From Wenyingzhuangia heitensis (GTDB lineage Bacteria; Bacteroidota; Bacteroidia; Flavobacteriales; Flavobacteriaceae), in contig NZ_JAASQL010000001.1 of NCBI RefSeq assembly GCF_011762155.1, forward strand, positions 248,001 to 312,000: 64,000 nt of DNA, written 5' to 3'. Both the position numbers and the translations under genes were made by a program. Shown piece after piece: positions 53,480 through 61,998 of the stretch. The notes under the pieces are model-generated. The model was given only the letters and a program-made list of their open reading frames with translations. It was not told the DNA's origin and searched no databases. How positions within the stretch are numbered: position 1 is the stretch's first letter; each line of letters opens with the position of its first letter.

Positions 53480-54139
53480 ATGAACTTACAAGAAACACTA
53501 AACTGGAGATACACAACAAAGGAATATGACACTACCAAAAAAATATCTGATGCAGATATGGTTGAAGTCAAAAATTTATTAAGAATGAGCCCTTCTAGTG
53601 TAAACCTACAACCTTGGCATTTTATAGTTGCAGAAACTACAGAAGGAAAAGCACGTATGGCAAAAGGAACACAGGGTTTCTTTAGTTTTAACGAACCTAA
53701 AATAACCAATGCTTCGGCTGTAGTATTGTTTTGTTCAAAAATTGATGCGGATGATGAGTACTATAGCCATATTGCTGATGCTGAAGATAAAGACGGAAGA
53801 TTTCCTAATGAAGATATAAAAAATGGATTTTTAGGTGCCGTAAAAGCATTTGCTGGTATTCATAAATACGATTTAAAGGATTTACAACACTGGATGGAAA
53901 AACAAGTATATCTTAACGTTGGAAGCTTTTTATTAGGGGTGGCTAGTTTAGGTATTGATGCAACTCCTATGGAAGGAATTGATGTAAAAGCATTAGATGA
54001 AGAATTTGGATTAAGAGAAAAAGGATATACTGCATTGGTAGCAGTTTCTTTAGGATATAGAGCTGCATCTGATTTTAATTCTACTGAAAAAACACCAAAA
54101 TCTAGATTGCCAGAAAGCGAAATTTTTACTGTAATATAA
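53480..54139 (+). CDS. NAD(P)H nitroreductase, NfsB/oxygen-insensitive type
   Basis: A 219-residue FMN protein of the nitroreductase family. The FMN-phosphate site is at the start (LNWRYTTKEYD, Arg/Thr), then LLRMSPSSVNLQPWHFIVAE, and near the C-terminus GIDATPMEGIDVKALDEEFGL and TALVAVSLGYRAASDFN, characteristic of NfsB. It reduces nitro-compounds, quinones or flavins with NAD(P)H. It lies 23 nt upstream of a quinone-reductase-like gene, so the pair is likely one operon serving electrophile or quinone detoxification. Confidence 0.94.
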   Translation: MNLQETLNWRYTTKEYDTTKKISDADMVEVKNLLRMSPSSVNLQPWHFIVAETTEGKARMAKGTQGFFSFNEPKITNASAVVLFCSKIDADDEYYSHIADAEDKDGRFPNEDIKNGFLGAVKAFAGIHKYDLKDLQHWMEKQVYLNVGSFLLGVASLGIDATPMEGIDVKALDEEFGLREKGYTALVAVSLGYRAASDFNSTEKTPKSRLPESEIFTVI

Positions 54140-54162
54140 TTTTATAAAAATTTAAGTTTAAA

Positions 54163-55170
54163 ATGAAAGCAATAGGATATAAAGAGAATTTACCAATAGA
54201 TAACATAAATTCTCTACAAGACGTAACGTTAGAAACTCCAATAGCTACCGGAAAAGATATTTTGGTAGAAATTAAAGCCATTTCTGTAAACCCTGCAGAC
54301 TATAAAGTACGTGTAGGAATGCCTGTTAAGGGTGATGATTGGAAAATAATTGGTTGGGATGCTACTGGAACTGTAACAGCAATTGGTGACGATGTTACCC
54401 TTTTTAAAGTAGGTGATGAAGTTTGGTATGCTGGAGATTTTACTCGCCAAGGAAGTTATGCACAATATCAAATAGTTGACGAGCGAATTGTGGGTAAAAA
54501 ACCAACAAGTTTATCATATGCAGAAGCTGCAGCATTACCATTAACCTCTCTTACAGCCTATGAAATGTTGTTTGACAGATTACAGGTCTCTAAAAATGAT
54601 GCTAACAAATCTATTTTAGTAATTGGTGCTGCCGGTGGTGTGGGTTCTATTTTGGTACAATTGGCAAAAAAGCTAACAAAACTAAACATTATAGGTACCG
54701 CCTCTAGAGAGGAAACAACTGATTGGTTAAAAGAGTTAGGAGCTGATTCTGTAATCAACCACAGAAACAAATTGAGCGAAGAGTTTGAAAAATACAACTT
54801 ACCTGCTCCAGAATATGTTGTGAGTTTAAATGCTACAGAACATCATGTAGATGAAATAGCGAAATTAATTAAACCACAAGGTAAATTTGGCTTTATTGAC
54901 GATCCAAAATCGTTAAACGTAATGCCTTTTAAAGGAAAAGCGGTTTCTACACATATTGAGTTAATGTTTACACGCTCTATGTTTCAAACAGAAGATATGA
55001 TAGAACAACATAACATTTTAAATAAAGTATCTGAACTAATAGACAACGGAACGATTAGATCCACTTTAGGAGAAAACTTTGGAACTATAACTGCTGAAAA
55101 TCTTAGAAAAGCACACGCATTTTTAGAAACAGGAAAAGCCAAAGGAAAAATAGTTTTAGAAGGATTTTAA
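54163..55170 (+). CDS. zinc-type alcohol dehydrogenase / quinone oxidoreductase (MDR family)
   Basis: A 335-residue medium-chain dehydrogenase/reductase. It has the GroES-like N-terminus (AISVNPADYKVRVG, GWDATGTVTAIGDDVTLFKVGDEVWYAG), a Rossmann motif ILVIGAAGGVGSILVQLAKK, and ends GKAKGKIVLEGF. The cysteine ligands of zinc alcohol dehydrogenases are absent, so it is of the zinc-free quinone-oxidoreductase kind (zinc-binding ADH family ZADH1/YogA-like). It uses NAD(P)H on quinones or enones, but the substrate is unknown. It is coupled closely with the upstream nitroreductase gene and ends before a repeat region. Confidence 0.92.
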   Translation: MKAIGYKENLPIDNINSLQDVTLETPIATGKDILVEIKAISVNPADYKVRVGMPVKGDDWKIIGWDATGTVTAIGDDVTLFKVGDEVWYAGDFTRQGSYAQYQIVDERIVGKKPTSLSYAEAAALPLTSLTAYEMLFDRLQVSKNDANKSILVIGAAGGVGSILVQLAKKLTKLNIIGTASREETTDWLKELGADSVINHRNKLSEEFEKYNLPAPEYVVSLNATEHHVDEIAKLIKPQGKFGFIDDPKSLNVMPFKGKAVSTHIELMFTRSMFQTEDMIEQHNILNKVSELIDNGTIRSTLGENFGTITAENLRKAHAFLETGKAKGKIVLEGF

Positions 55171-55189
55171 GCCTTGCATCTACAAATAT

Positions 55190-55296
55190 CACTTAGAGTG
55201 AATTTTGAAGTACTAAAAATTTATATCGAGAAGCTTTTAAATCATATAAAGTTCTCGATACAAAATTCTGAAAATAGAATTTCACTCGAACTGACA
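55190..55296. repeat. REP/MITE-like palindrome, copy 1
   Basis: A ~107-bp imperfect palindrome. The left arm (CACTTAGAGTGAATTTTGAA ... TATCGAGAA, ending 55232) matches the reverse complement of the right arm (TTCTCGATA at 55252-55260 to CACTCGAACTGACA at 55283-55296). Short palindromes of this kind with TCGAGTG and TATCGAGAACT cores are dispersed in flavobacterial intergenic regions, from memory. Confidence 0.75.
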
Positions 55297-55322
55297 AACT
55301 AACTAACAATATATATATAAGA

Positions 55323-55428
55323 ATGTCATTTCGAGTGTTTTTATGGAAATAAAAATGTATCGAGAACTTAGGTACACGGTTTCGTTTCAATACTAACAAC
55401 AGTAGAATTAGTTTCACTGGAACTGATG
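55323..55428. repeat. REP/MITE-like palindrome, copy 2 (degenerate)
   Basis: A second unit starts TGTCATTTCGAGTG (55324-55337, one mismatch to the reverse complement of 55283-55296), continues with ATGTATCGAGAACT, and ends with GTTTCACTGGAACTGATG, a decayed right arm. The two units stand side by side about 27 nt apart in the gap before the cupin gene. Confidence 0.65.
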
Positions 55429-55447
55429 TATTCAATAAAATATAGAA

Positions 55448-55915
55448 ATGAAAAACACACTAGCAGCAGTAGCTGTAACCGCTTTATTTGCCAGTTACAC
55501 AGCAAATGCACAAGTAAACACCGTAGATTCTATAGCTACATCAAAAGTACAACACTTTAATTTTGATGATATGGAATCTGAAACTATCGGGAAAGGAATA
55601 AAACGCAAGTGGTTTCATGGTCAAAAAGGGCAAATGACCATTTTTAATTTAGAGAAAGATGCACATATTCCTTGGCACAAACATCCAAACGAACAGATTA
55701 CCTACATCATGTCTGGTAAAGTAAAAATCAAAACTATTATTGATGGTAAAGAAACATTTGTAGAAGTTGGAGCAGGTGAAGTGATTGTATTTCCAGAAAA
55801 TATACCACACGAATTTTGGGCTTTAGAAAAAACGGTAGATTTAGATGTGCACGTTCCAATTCGTCAGGATTGGTTAAGCAAAGAATTACCCGAATATTTA
55901 AAAGAAAGTAAATAA
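55448..55915 (+). CDS. exported cupin-domain protein
   Basis: A 155-residue protein with signal peptide MKNTLAAVAVTALFASYTANAQ and one cupin fold. Motif 1 is IPWHKHPNEQITYIMSGKVKI (metal ligands His, His, Gln/Glu) and motif 2 is GEVIVFPENIPHEFWAL (His). It probably binds a metal in the periplasm; it may act as a dioxygenase, isomerase or small-molecule binder. It is followed after 13 nt by a second exported cupin gene. Confidence 0.9.
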   Translation: MKNTLAAVAVTALFASYTANAQVNTVDSIATSKVQHFNFDDMESETIGKGIKRKWFHGQKGQMTIFNLEKDAHIPWHKHPNEQITYIMSGKVKIKTIIDGKETFVEVGAGEVIVFPENIPHEFWALEKTVDLDVHVPIRQDWLSKELPEYLKESK

Positions 55916-55928
55916 AAACATTTATAAT

Positions 55929-56771
55929 ATGAAAAAAAAGATACTCATTGCCTTGGCAATAACAGCTGGACTTTATGCACAAGCACAAACTCCAAAAACA
56001 GATTCAACAACTTCTAAAAATGAAGTTGTAACCGCTGATAATATAGAATGGGGTTGGTTAAATCCGCTACGTGGAAATAAAAGTCCAGCAGCAGGAAAGC
56101 TTTGGGGAGATCGTACAAAAAATGAACCTGCAGGGTTTATAGTAAAATTCAACAAAGGATTTTCTTCTCCTCCACACATTCATAATATAACCTATCGTGG
56201 TGTAGTAATTCAAGGATTGTTGCATAACGATGATGAAAATGCTAAAAAACAATGGTTGCCAGCAGGGTCTTTTTGGCAACAACCAGCAGGAGAAGCACAT
56301 ATAACAGCTGCAGATGGTAAAGAAAATTTAGCTTTTTTAGATATTCAAGAAGGGCCTTATTTGGTAAAACCCACTTCAGAAGCTTTTGACAATGGTGAAC
56401 GTCCTATAAACGTAGATAAAACAAACATGGTTTGGTTAAATGCTAAGGATATTGAATGGGTTGCAAATAAAAGTAATGTAGAAACTGCTTTTTTATGGGG
56501 AAGTCATGAAAAAAATCAGCTTCGTGCAACACTTTTAAGATTGCCCGCTGGTTTTAAAGGAAACATTAAAAACTTAAGTCCAAACTTTAGAGCGGTTGTT
56601 ATTTCTGGTCATTTAACACATCAATTTTCTAAAAAAGGTGAAAAGAACGAATTAGAACCTGCATCTTATTTTGGAGCTGAAAAAAATTCAAAATCAAGAA
56701 TCTCTACAAATAAAGAAACCGTTATATATATAAGAAGTAACGGAACGTTTAAAATTAAAGGAAATCACTAA
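55929..56771 (+). CDS. exported DUF4437 (double cupin) protein
   Basis: A 280-residue protein with signal peptide MKKKILIALAITAGLYAQAQ and two cupin-like halves, as in DUF4437: IEWGWLNPLRGNKSPAAGKLWGDR, GFSSPPHIHNITYRGVVIQG (metal-type His pair), PAGSFWQQPAGEAHIT, then a second barrel beginning DIEWVANKSNVETAFLWG. Function unknown. It is in an operon with the upstream cupin and is the last gene before the convergent TIGR01777 gene, whose stop codon lies one base away. Confidence 0.9.
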   Translation: MKKKILIALAITAGLYAQAQTPKTDSTTSKNEVVTADNIEWGWLNPLRGNKSPAAGKLWGDRTKNEPAGFIVKFNKGFSSPPHIHNITYRGVVIQGLLHNDDENAKKQWLPAGSFWQQPAGEAHITAADGKENLAFLDIQEGPYLVKPTSEAFDNGERPINVDKTNMVWLNAKDIEWVANKSNVETAFLWGSHEKNQLRATLLRLPAGFKGNIKNLSPNFRAVVISGHLTHQFSKKGEKNELEPASYFGAEKNSKSRISTNKETVIYIRSNGTFKIKGNH

Positions 56772-56772
56772 G

Positions 56773-57681
56773 CTATTTAGTCAATACATCTTTTAAGATA
56801 GTCGCTAAATCTGGGTATGTAAAAGTAAAACCTATTGATTTAATTTTAGAATTGTTTACAGCGCTACCTTCTAATAAAATAGAAGCCATTTTTCCAAACA
56901 ATAGTTTTAACACAAAACTAGGGACGTTAGGCATAAATAGAGGCTTTTTTAAAACAGAAGCTATTAATTTGGTAACCGTACTATTGGTATTATTATCAGC
57001 GACAGCATTGTATGCTCCTTCCATTTTTAAATTCTGAATGGCTTGAATGTACATAGCAACTAAATCTTTAATGTGTATAAAAGACATAACTTGATTTCCC
57101 AATCCTAATGGAGAACCTATTCCTAAACGAATAGGTTTTTCTATTTTTTGCAAAGCAGAATCTTCTTTTGCAAAAACAATTCCCGTTCGCAAACAAACCG
57201 TTCTAATTCCCAAATCCTGAAATTGATTCGCAGCTCCCTCCCATTGTTCACAAACATTTGCTAAAAAATCAGTTCCAAAAGAATCCGATTCTTTAAAAAT
57301 TTGATCAGTAGTTTTTACCCCATAACAATCTGCTCCAGAAGCGGAAATAAAGGTAGAAACGTTGTGTTTGTTATTTTGTAACGTATCAAAAAGTAAACTT
57401 GCTGATTTTACTCGGCTATCAATAATTATTTGTTTTTGTTTTTTTGTCCATCTACCATCTGCAATATTGGCTCCCGCAAGGTGTATGATAAAATTTGCAC
57501 TACAAACAACTTCTGTGTCTATAGTCTTTTTATCAATATCCCAAACCGCGTAAGAAAGACCTTTTGTTGTTGATGTTTTATTTCTTCGGGTCAACACAAC
57601 AACCTGATACCCTAAAGCCAATAATTCCCTTTGTAAATATTGACCTACCAAACCCGTTCCTCCCGTAATAACAACTTTCAT
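56773..57681 (-). CDS. TIGR01777 family NAD(P)-dependent oxidoreductase
   Basis: A 302-residue extended SDR. The cofactor motif ITGGTGLVGQYLQREL is at the N-terminus, followed by YAVWDIDKKTID, FIIHLAGANIADGRWTKKQKQ, ISASGADCYG and the TGIVFAKEDSALQK loop. The C-terminal DUF1731 segment ends with FTYPDLATILKDVL. Members related to E. coli YfcH have no assigned substrate. The gene is convergent with the cupin operon; a 120-nt gap separates it from divergent mscS. Confidence 0.94.
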   Translation of the reverse strand: MKVVITGGTGLVGQYLQRELLALGYQVVVLTRRNKTSTTKGLSYAVWDIDKKTIDTEVVCSANFIIHLAGANIADGRWTKKQKQIIIDSRVKSASLLFDTLQNNKHNVSTFISASGADCYGVKTTDQIFKESDSFGTDFLANVCEQWEGAANQFQDLGIRTVCLRTGIVFAKEDSALQKIEKPIRLGIGSPLGLGNQVMSFIHIKDLVAMYIQAIQNLKMEGAYNAVADNNTNSTVTKLIASVLKKPLFMPNVPSFVLKLLFGKMASILLEGSAVNNSKIKSIGFTFTYPDLATILKDVLTK

Positions 57682-57766
57682 CTATACATTTGTTTATATG
57701 CCTAAAAATAAGAAAATTACAATTTTATTTAGCAAAATAACATAGGTTATTCCTATTTAAAATAAT

Positions 57767-57774
57767 TATATTTG
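57767..57774 (+). promoter_or_regulatory. putative -7 promoter box for the mscS gene
   Basis: TATATTTG matches TAnnTTTG, 27 nt upstream of the ATG at 57802. Confidence 0.5.
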
Positions 57775-57801
57775 ATTTTTTAAAAAACTAAACATAAAAC
57801 T

Positions 57802-58632
57802 ATGGATTTTAACAACATCATGGAAACAGTATCAGAAAAAGGTTCTGAATACATTACATTATACGGATTAAAGCTTGTTTCTGCTATTGCCGTTTGGATT
57901 ATTGGAGGATTTATTATTGGAGCTATCATAAAAGGTTTTAGTAAAATGCTTGAAAAGAGCAAAACTGATCCATCTTTAAGACCTTTCTTACAAAGCTTGG
58001 TAGGTTCTTTATTAAAAGTAGTTTTAGTAATTACTGTATTATCTACTTTAGGAATTGAAATGACTTCTTTTATTGCTATTTTAGGAGCTGCTGGTTTGGC
58101 TGTAGGTATGGCTTTATCTGGTACTTTACAAAATTTTGCTGGTGGAGTTATGATTTTAATCTTTAAGCCTTTTAAAGTAGGTGATGTTATTGAAGCACAA
58201 GGACACACTGGTGGTGTTAAAGAAATTCAAATTTTTAATACTATTTTAAAAACTCCAGATAACAAAACGATTATTATTCCTAACGGAGGGTTATCTAACT
58301 CATCTATGGTTAACTATTCTACAGAACCTAAGCGTAGAGTAGACTTTACTTTTGGAATTGGATACGGAGATAGTATTGAGCAAGGTAAAGAAGTTTTAAT
58401 GGCTATTTTAAAGGCTGATTCTAGAATTATTAACGATCCTGCTGAACCTTTTGTAGAGGTTGTTGCATTGGCAGATAGTTCTGTAAATTTTGCAGTTAGA
58501 GCTTGGGTAAATTCTGCAGATTACTGGGGAGTTTATTTTGATACAAACGCAAAAGTATATAACGAATTTAACAAAGTTGGATTGAATATTCCTTTTCCAC
58601 AGATGGATGTTCATGTTCACAAAGCGAGTTAA
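57802..58632 (+). CDS. mscS: small-conductance mechanosensitive channel (MscS)
   Basis: MscS opens under membrane tension to release solutes during hypo-osmotic shock, an ability needed in marine habitats. The 276-residue product has three membrane helices: residues ~20-45 (LKLVSAIAVWIIGGFIIGAII), ~65-90, and the pore-lining TM3 GAAGLAVGMALSGTLQNFAGG. The beta domain follows (PFKVGDVIEAQGHTGGVKEI, NKTIIIPNGGLSNSSMVN), then the C-terminal cage ending NIPFPQMDVHV. Size is that of E. coli MscS (286 residues). A strong terminator follows. Confidence 0.96.
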   Translation: MDFNNIMETVSEKGSEYITLYGLKLVSAIAVWIIGGFIIGAIIKGFSKMLEKSKTDPSLRPFLQSLVGSLLKVVLVITVLSTLGIEMTSFIAILGAAGLAVGMALSGTLQNFAGGVMILIFKPFKVGDVIEAQGHTGGVKEIQIFNTILKTPDNKTIIIPNGGLSNSSMVNYSTEPKRRVDFTFGIGYGDSIEQGKEVLMAILKADSRIINDPAEPFVEVVALADSSVNFAVRAWVNSADYWGVYFDTNAKVYNEFNKVGLNIPFPQMDVHVHKAS

Positions 58633-58652
58633 TTTAAACTTTATAGCATAAC

Positions 58653-58688
58653 AAACCCCGATTCTATTTATTTAGAATCGGGGTTTTG
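58653..58688 (+). terminator. terminator after mscS
   Basis: AAACCCCGATTCTA pairs with TAGAATCGGGGTTT around a 6-nt loop, followed by TTGTTTTG. The leftward HNH gene ends ~45 nt away. Confidence 0.9.
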
Positions 58689-58731
58689 TTTTGTACCTAT
58701 TTTAGCTGTATATAAAATTGATTTTACCTAA

Positions 58732-59286
58732 TTAATCAATTTTTACATGTCCCCAATTTTCACCTGTTTTAATTCTGTGAATTTGCATGTCTGACACTCC
58801 AAACTGCTTTGCAATCATTTTTAATCTTGTGCTACTTTTGGTACTTGCTAATTTTCGTTTGATGATTTTCACCTTCCCTTCATCTAACTTATAGTTTACT
58901 TTTTTATTCTTTACAGCTTCTATAAACACAGGGTTTTTAAACTGATGTAATTCTTTTTCTCTTTTAGTAGCCCATTTTAAATTAGACACATGATTGTTTA
59001 GTTTATCATAATCTAAATGAATAACATATTTATCTTCTTCTTCTTTTTCTAAAAAATGTTCAGCTACTATTTTGTGCACAAAGCGACTTGTTTTTTTTCT
59101 ATTAACCAATTGTCTTACTGGAACTGCAGGATACCCATTAATTAAGTTTTTGGTATGTAGTTTTTCTTCTTCTTCTTTGCAGTTTAAAACTCTTCCAAAA
59201 TTAGAAATTTTCCATTTTTCTAATGGATCTATTTTACTATCAAACTTAATTTCTTTCCATTCTTCATTTCTAAATCCGTGTATCAT
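58732..59286 (-). CDS. NUMOD4-HNH protein with C-terminal helix-turn-helix
   Basis: A 184-residue protein whose N-terminus is a NUMOD4 motif (EEWKEIKFDSKIDPLEKWKISNFGRV). An HNH-like segment follows (RFVHKIVAEHFL ... YVIHLDYDKLNNHVSNLKWATKREKE), and the C-terminus is a helix-turn-helix (KMIAKQFGVSDMQIHRIKTGENW). This layout is that of phage or homing HNH nucleases. The usual HHID-N-N-L pattern is partly altered: HLDYDKLNN replaces HIDGNKxNN. Similar chromosomal copies occur in flavobacteria and may be domesticated. It is expressed alone; the bat operon upstream lies 150 nt away. Confidence 0.85.
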   Translation of the reverse strand: MIHGFRNEEWKEIKFDSKIDPLEKWKISNFGRVLNCKEEEEKLHTKNLINGYPAVPVRQLVNRKKTSRFVHKIVAEHFLEKEEEDKYVIHLDYDKLNNHVSNLKWATKREKELHQFKNPVFIEAVKNKKVNYKLDEGKVKIIKRKLASTKSSTRLKMIAKQFGVSDMQIHRIKTGENWGHVKID

Positions 59287-59438
59287 AAATTAAAATTTAA
59301 ACGTATTAGTTTATCTCATAGATATTCTATCTACAAATTTATTAAATCCTAATCATAGCATTGATTATAAGGGTATTTTGTCTAAAAAATTACTTTGGGG
59401 TAAGTAACATTAAGTGTTTCAAATATACTAAATAGTTT

Positions 59439-60191
59439 TTAAAAAGCCTTAATGCTTTCTTTAGGAATCCAGCCTACCTGACCATCTGCAATTTTAACTT
59501 TATGCCAATTTCCTACTTTATCTAAAACCTTTAGTTTGGTTCCTTGGTGCAAGGAAAAAATTTCTAAAGCACTATTTCTGGGTGCATTTTTAACAGAAAC
59601 TTCATCGGAAAACACAATGGCATATACCGTATTCTTAGTTTTTATATATTGTTGAGATGCTACACCTAACCCTATAAAACAGGTAATACTTATAATAACT
59701 CCTAACGTAAAAAACATCTTTTTTACTCCTGGTTGAGTACTAAAGAAAAAGAACATCCAAACCAAACCTGCTAGCAAAGAAGAAGCTACCGCGATTTTAG
59801 CCCATGTGTTGTATGATAATAATGCTAATACATTATCGTTAAATTTATCTAAGGTAGATTTTGGGATTGTTTTTATACTATCTATAATACTACGGTTAGC
59901 ATATGCTAAGTTTGTTTTGGCATCTTGGTTAGATGGATTTAAAACCAATGCTTTTTCAAAACTATAAATAGCTTCTGCCATTTTATTGGTTTTGTAGTAT
60001 GCATTACCCAAGTTAAAATACACTTCTGAAGACTCTAAACCTTGCTCTAAAATGGCTTTATACGATTTAATGGCCTTTGTGTAATCTTCTGCCCGATAGT
60101 AGTTGTTTGCCTCTTTAAATACGTTTTGTGATTCTTGAGCACTCACAAAACTAATGAACATTGCAAAAATTCCAATTATAAAATTTTTCAT
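59439..60191 (-). CDS. batE: BatE: TPR and SH3 protein of the aerotolerance operon
   Basis: A 250-residue inner-membrane/periplasmic protein with signal peptide ending VSAQ, TPR repeats at residues ~20-115 (NYYRAEDYTKAIKSYKAIL, VYFNLGNAYYKTNKMAEAIYSFEKAL), two membrane segments (WAKIAVASSLLAGLVWMFFFF, MFFTLGVIISITCFIGLGV) and a C-terminal SH3 domain (TVYAIVFSDEVSVKNAPRNS ... GWIPKESIKAF). It is the last gene of the bat operon. In Bacteroides fragilis, bat genes confer aerotolerance; in other bacteria the BatA-E system resembles MoxR-linked envelope complexes. Confidence 0.9.
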   Translation of the reverse strand: MKNFIIGIFAMFISFVSAQESQNVFKEANNYYRAEDYTKAIKSYKAILEQGLESSEVYFNLGNAYYKTNKMAEAIYSFEKALVLNPSNQDAKTNLAYANRSIIDSIKTIPKSTLDKFNDNVLALLSYNTWAKIAVASSLLAGLVWMFFFFSTQPGVKKMFFTLGVIISITCFIGLGVASQQYIKTKNTVYAIVFSDEVSVKNAPRNSALEIFSLHQGTKLKVLDKVGNWHKVKIADGQVGWIPKESIKAF

Positions 60192-60201
60192 CTCTTAGGT
60201 T

Positions 60202-61998
60202 TTATAAGTTTTTATCAATTAAAGTGATTGCTTGTTTTGCTTTTTCAAAATCTTCTTTCATTTTAGTATCAGAAGACGGTGCATATCTTGCAAACTCACA
60301 AGCAGCAAACACATTGGTAAATTGATGAATGATTTCATCTGAAACTCCTTTTTCTTTTAATATTTCTGCAATTTTATCTTTGCTAATATCTGTAGTCTCT
60401 ACTCTTAGTTTTGCCTTTAAATAGTTGTGTAATGCTTTTTCTAAAGAGCTGTAAAAAGTTTCTTTACTACCCAACTCTTTTTTAGCACTTGCTAAATACT
60501 TTTTGGTTAATTTATCTGCTTGTTTTAGTTTATTTCTGCTAATATCTTTACTTAACTCTCTTTGTTTTTTAGAAGCAAAAACTCCTAAAGGCAAAATAAT
60601 TAATGGCAATAACAGTAAAATATAAAACAGTTTGGATACATAAAAATCTTCTTTATTTATGGTTTCTAGTACCGTATTAGTTTGTATATATCTAAAATTC
60701 TGATCGCTTTTACCAATCACTTGTTTTATAGCTCCATTTGTATAATCTGTAGAGGGTGCCGTAATTAGCTCTTTTCCCTCCGTAACATCTAATACAATTT
60801 CATTAGAAGTTATGGTGTGGTATTTTTCTTCTTTAGGATTAAAATATGAAAATGAAGTAGCCGGAATTATAAATTTTCCTTTGTATTGCGGAACTATTGT
60901 ATAAGCATTCTCTATACTTCCTTTTAAACCAATTGTCGTAACCTCAACATTTTCTTTTCGTTCTGGATCGTAAACTTCTAATTCTTTAGGTGTTTTTATG
61001 GATGGTATTTCAAACAACTTTACGTTTCCGTTACCTGATACTTTTACTTTTACTTGTGCAGATTCATTGGCTTTAAAAACAGCTCTACTCGTATTTACAG
61101 CATAATTATAATCACCAACAGCACCAGAAAAGTCTAAAGGCTTACCCTCTAAAGGCAATGCTTTTACTTGTATGTTTCTTTGTGCAGATGTTAGTTTTTG
61201 ATTGACGTTACGGGTAATCATATTTCCAAAAAAGTCTCCTCTTCCTGTAGGAACTCCAATCGTTAAATCTGCAGCCATAGAGTTTACAGATAAAGAACCT
61301 GATCTTTGCGGAATTAATAATACTTTATGTAACGTAGCATATTGCCACGGCTCTCCTTTGTAGGTTCCGTCTTTAAATTGTGGTTTATCATTTTCTAAAG
61401 TCTGACTCCAAAATCCTTCGTAATTTGGTGGTGTATCTACATTAAACCCATTAATCGCCATTTGATTTACATACAATCTATATTCTACATAAACAGGTTC
61501 TCCAACATATGGATTTTCGTTAGAAATGGTGGTGACCATTTTTACGTTCTGACTTGCAATATAATTAGGGTCATTAGGATCTTTTGGCAAATCTATAGCA
61601 TCTACTACCTGAATGGTAATTGTATTAGATCTTATTTTTTTTCCTTTGTACTCTATACTAGCAGCAGGCAACGTAAACGTTCCTTTTCTTTTAGGCTCTA
61701 ACATATAGGTAAAGGTTTTGGTAAAATTACTTTGTGCCTTACCGTTTATAAAAGTATAAGAATTACTAACCGACTGACTAGGTCCTTGTACAACTTTAAA
61801 ATCTTTAAAATTTGGCAATTGAAAATCATCTGCTTCTTGATTATTGATAGTATACTCTAACCTAAATCGTTGATTTTCTCCTAATGTTTTTTTACTAACC
61901 CTTGCCGTTAAATTTACCTGTGCTATTAAATTAACACTGATGAAAAACAAAAACAAGTTTAGTGTTTTGAATAAAAATGTATTACCAGTCTTTTTCAT
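60202..61998 (-). CDS. batD: BatD: oxygen tolerance/aerotolerance protein
   Basis: A 598-residue exported protein (signal peptide ends LIAQ) with the BatD-type beta-sandwich repeats: VNLTARVSKKTLGENQRFRLEY at the start of the mature protein, VGEPVYVEYRLYVNQMAINGF, and VFKANESAQVKVKVSGNGN. One membrane segment near residue 465 (LFYILLLLPLIILPLGVFA) is followed by a charged cytoplasmic tail of ~115 residues. The gene overlaps batC by 17 nt and ends 10 nt before batE. Confidence 0.93.
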   Translation of the reverse strand: MKKTGNTFLFKTLNLFLFFISVNLIAQVNLTARVSKKTLGENQRFRLEYTINNQEADDFQLPNFKDFKVVQGPSQSVSNSYTFINGKAQSNFTKTFTYMLEPKRKGTFTLPAASIEYKGKKIRSNTITIQVVDAIDLPKDPNDPNYIASQNVKMVTTISNENPYVGEPVYVEYRLYVNQMAINGFNVDTPPNYEGFWSQTLENDKPQFKDGTYKGEPWQYATLHKVLLIPQRSGSLSVNSMAADLTIGVPTGRGDFFGNMITRNVNQKLTSAQRNIQVKALPLEGKPLDFSGAVGDYNYAVNTSRAVFKANESAQVKVKVSGNGNVKLFEIPSIKTPKELEVYDPERKENVEVTTIGLKGSIENAYTIVPQYKGKFIIPATSFSYFNPKEEKYHTITSNEIVLDVTEGKELITAPSTDYTNGAIKQVIGKSDQNFRYIQTNTVLETINKEDFYVSKLFYILLLLPLIILPLGVFASKKQRELSKDISRNKLKQADKLTKKYLASAKKELGSKETFYSSLEKALHNYLKAKLRVETTDISKDKIAEILKEKGVSDEIIHQFTNVFAACEFARYAPSSDTKMKEDFEKAKQAITLIDKNL

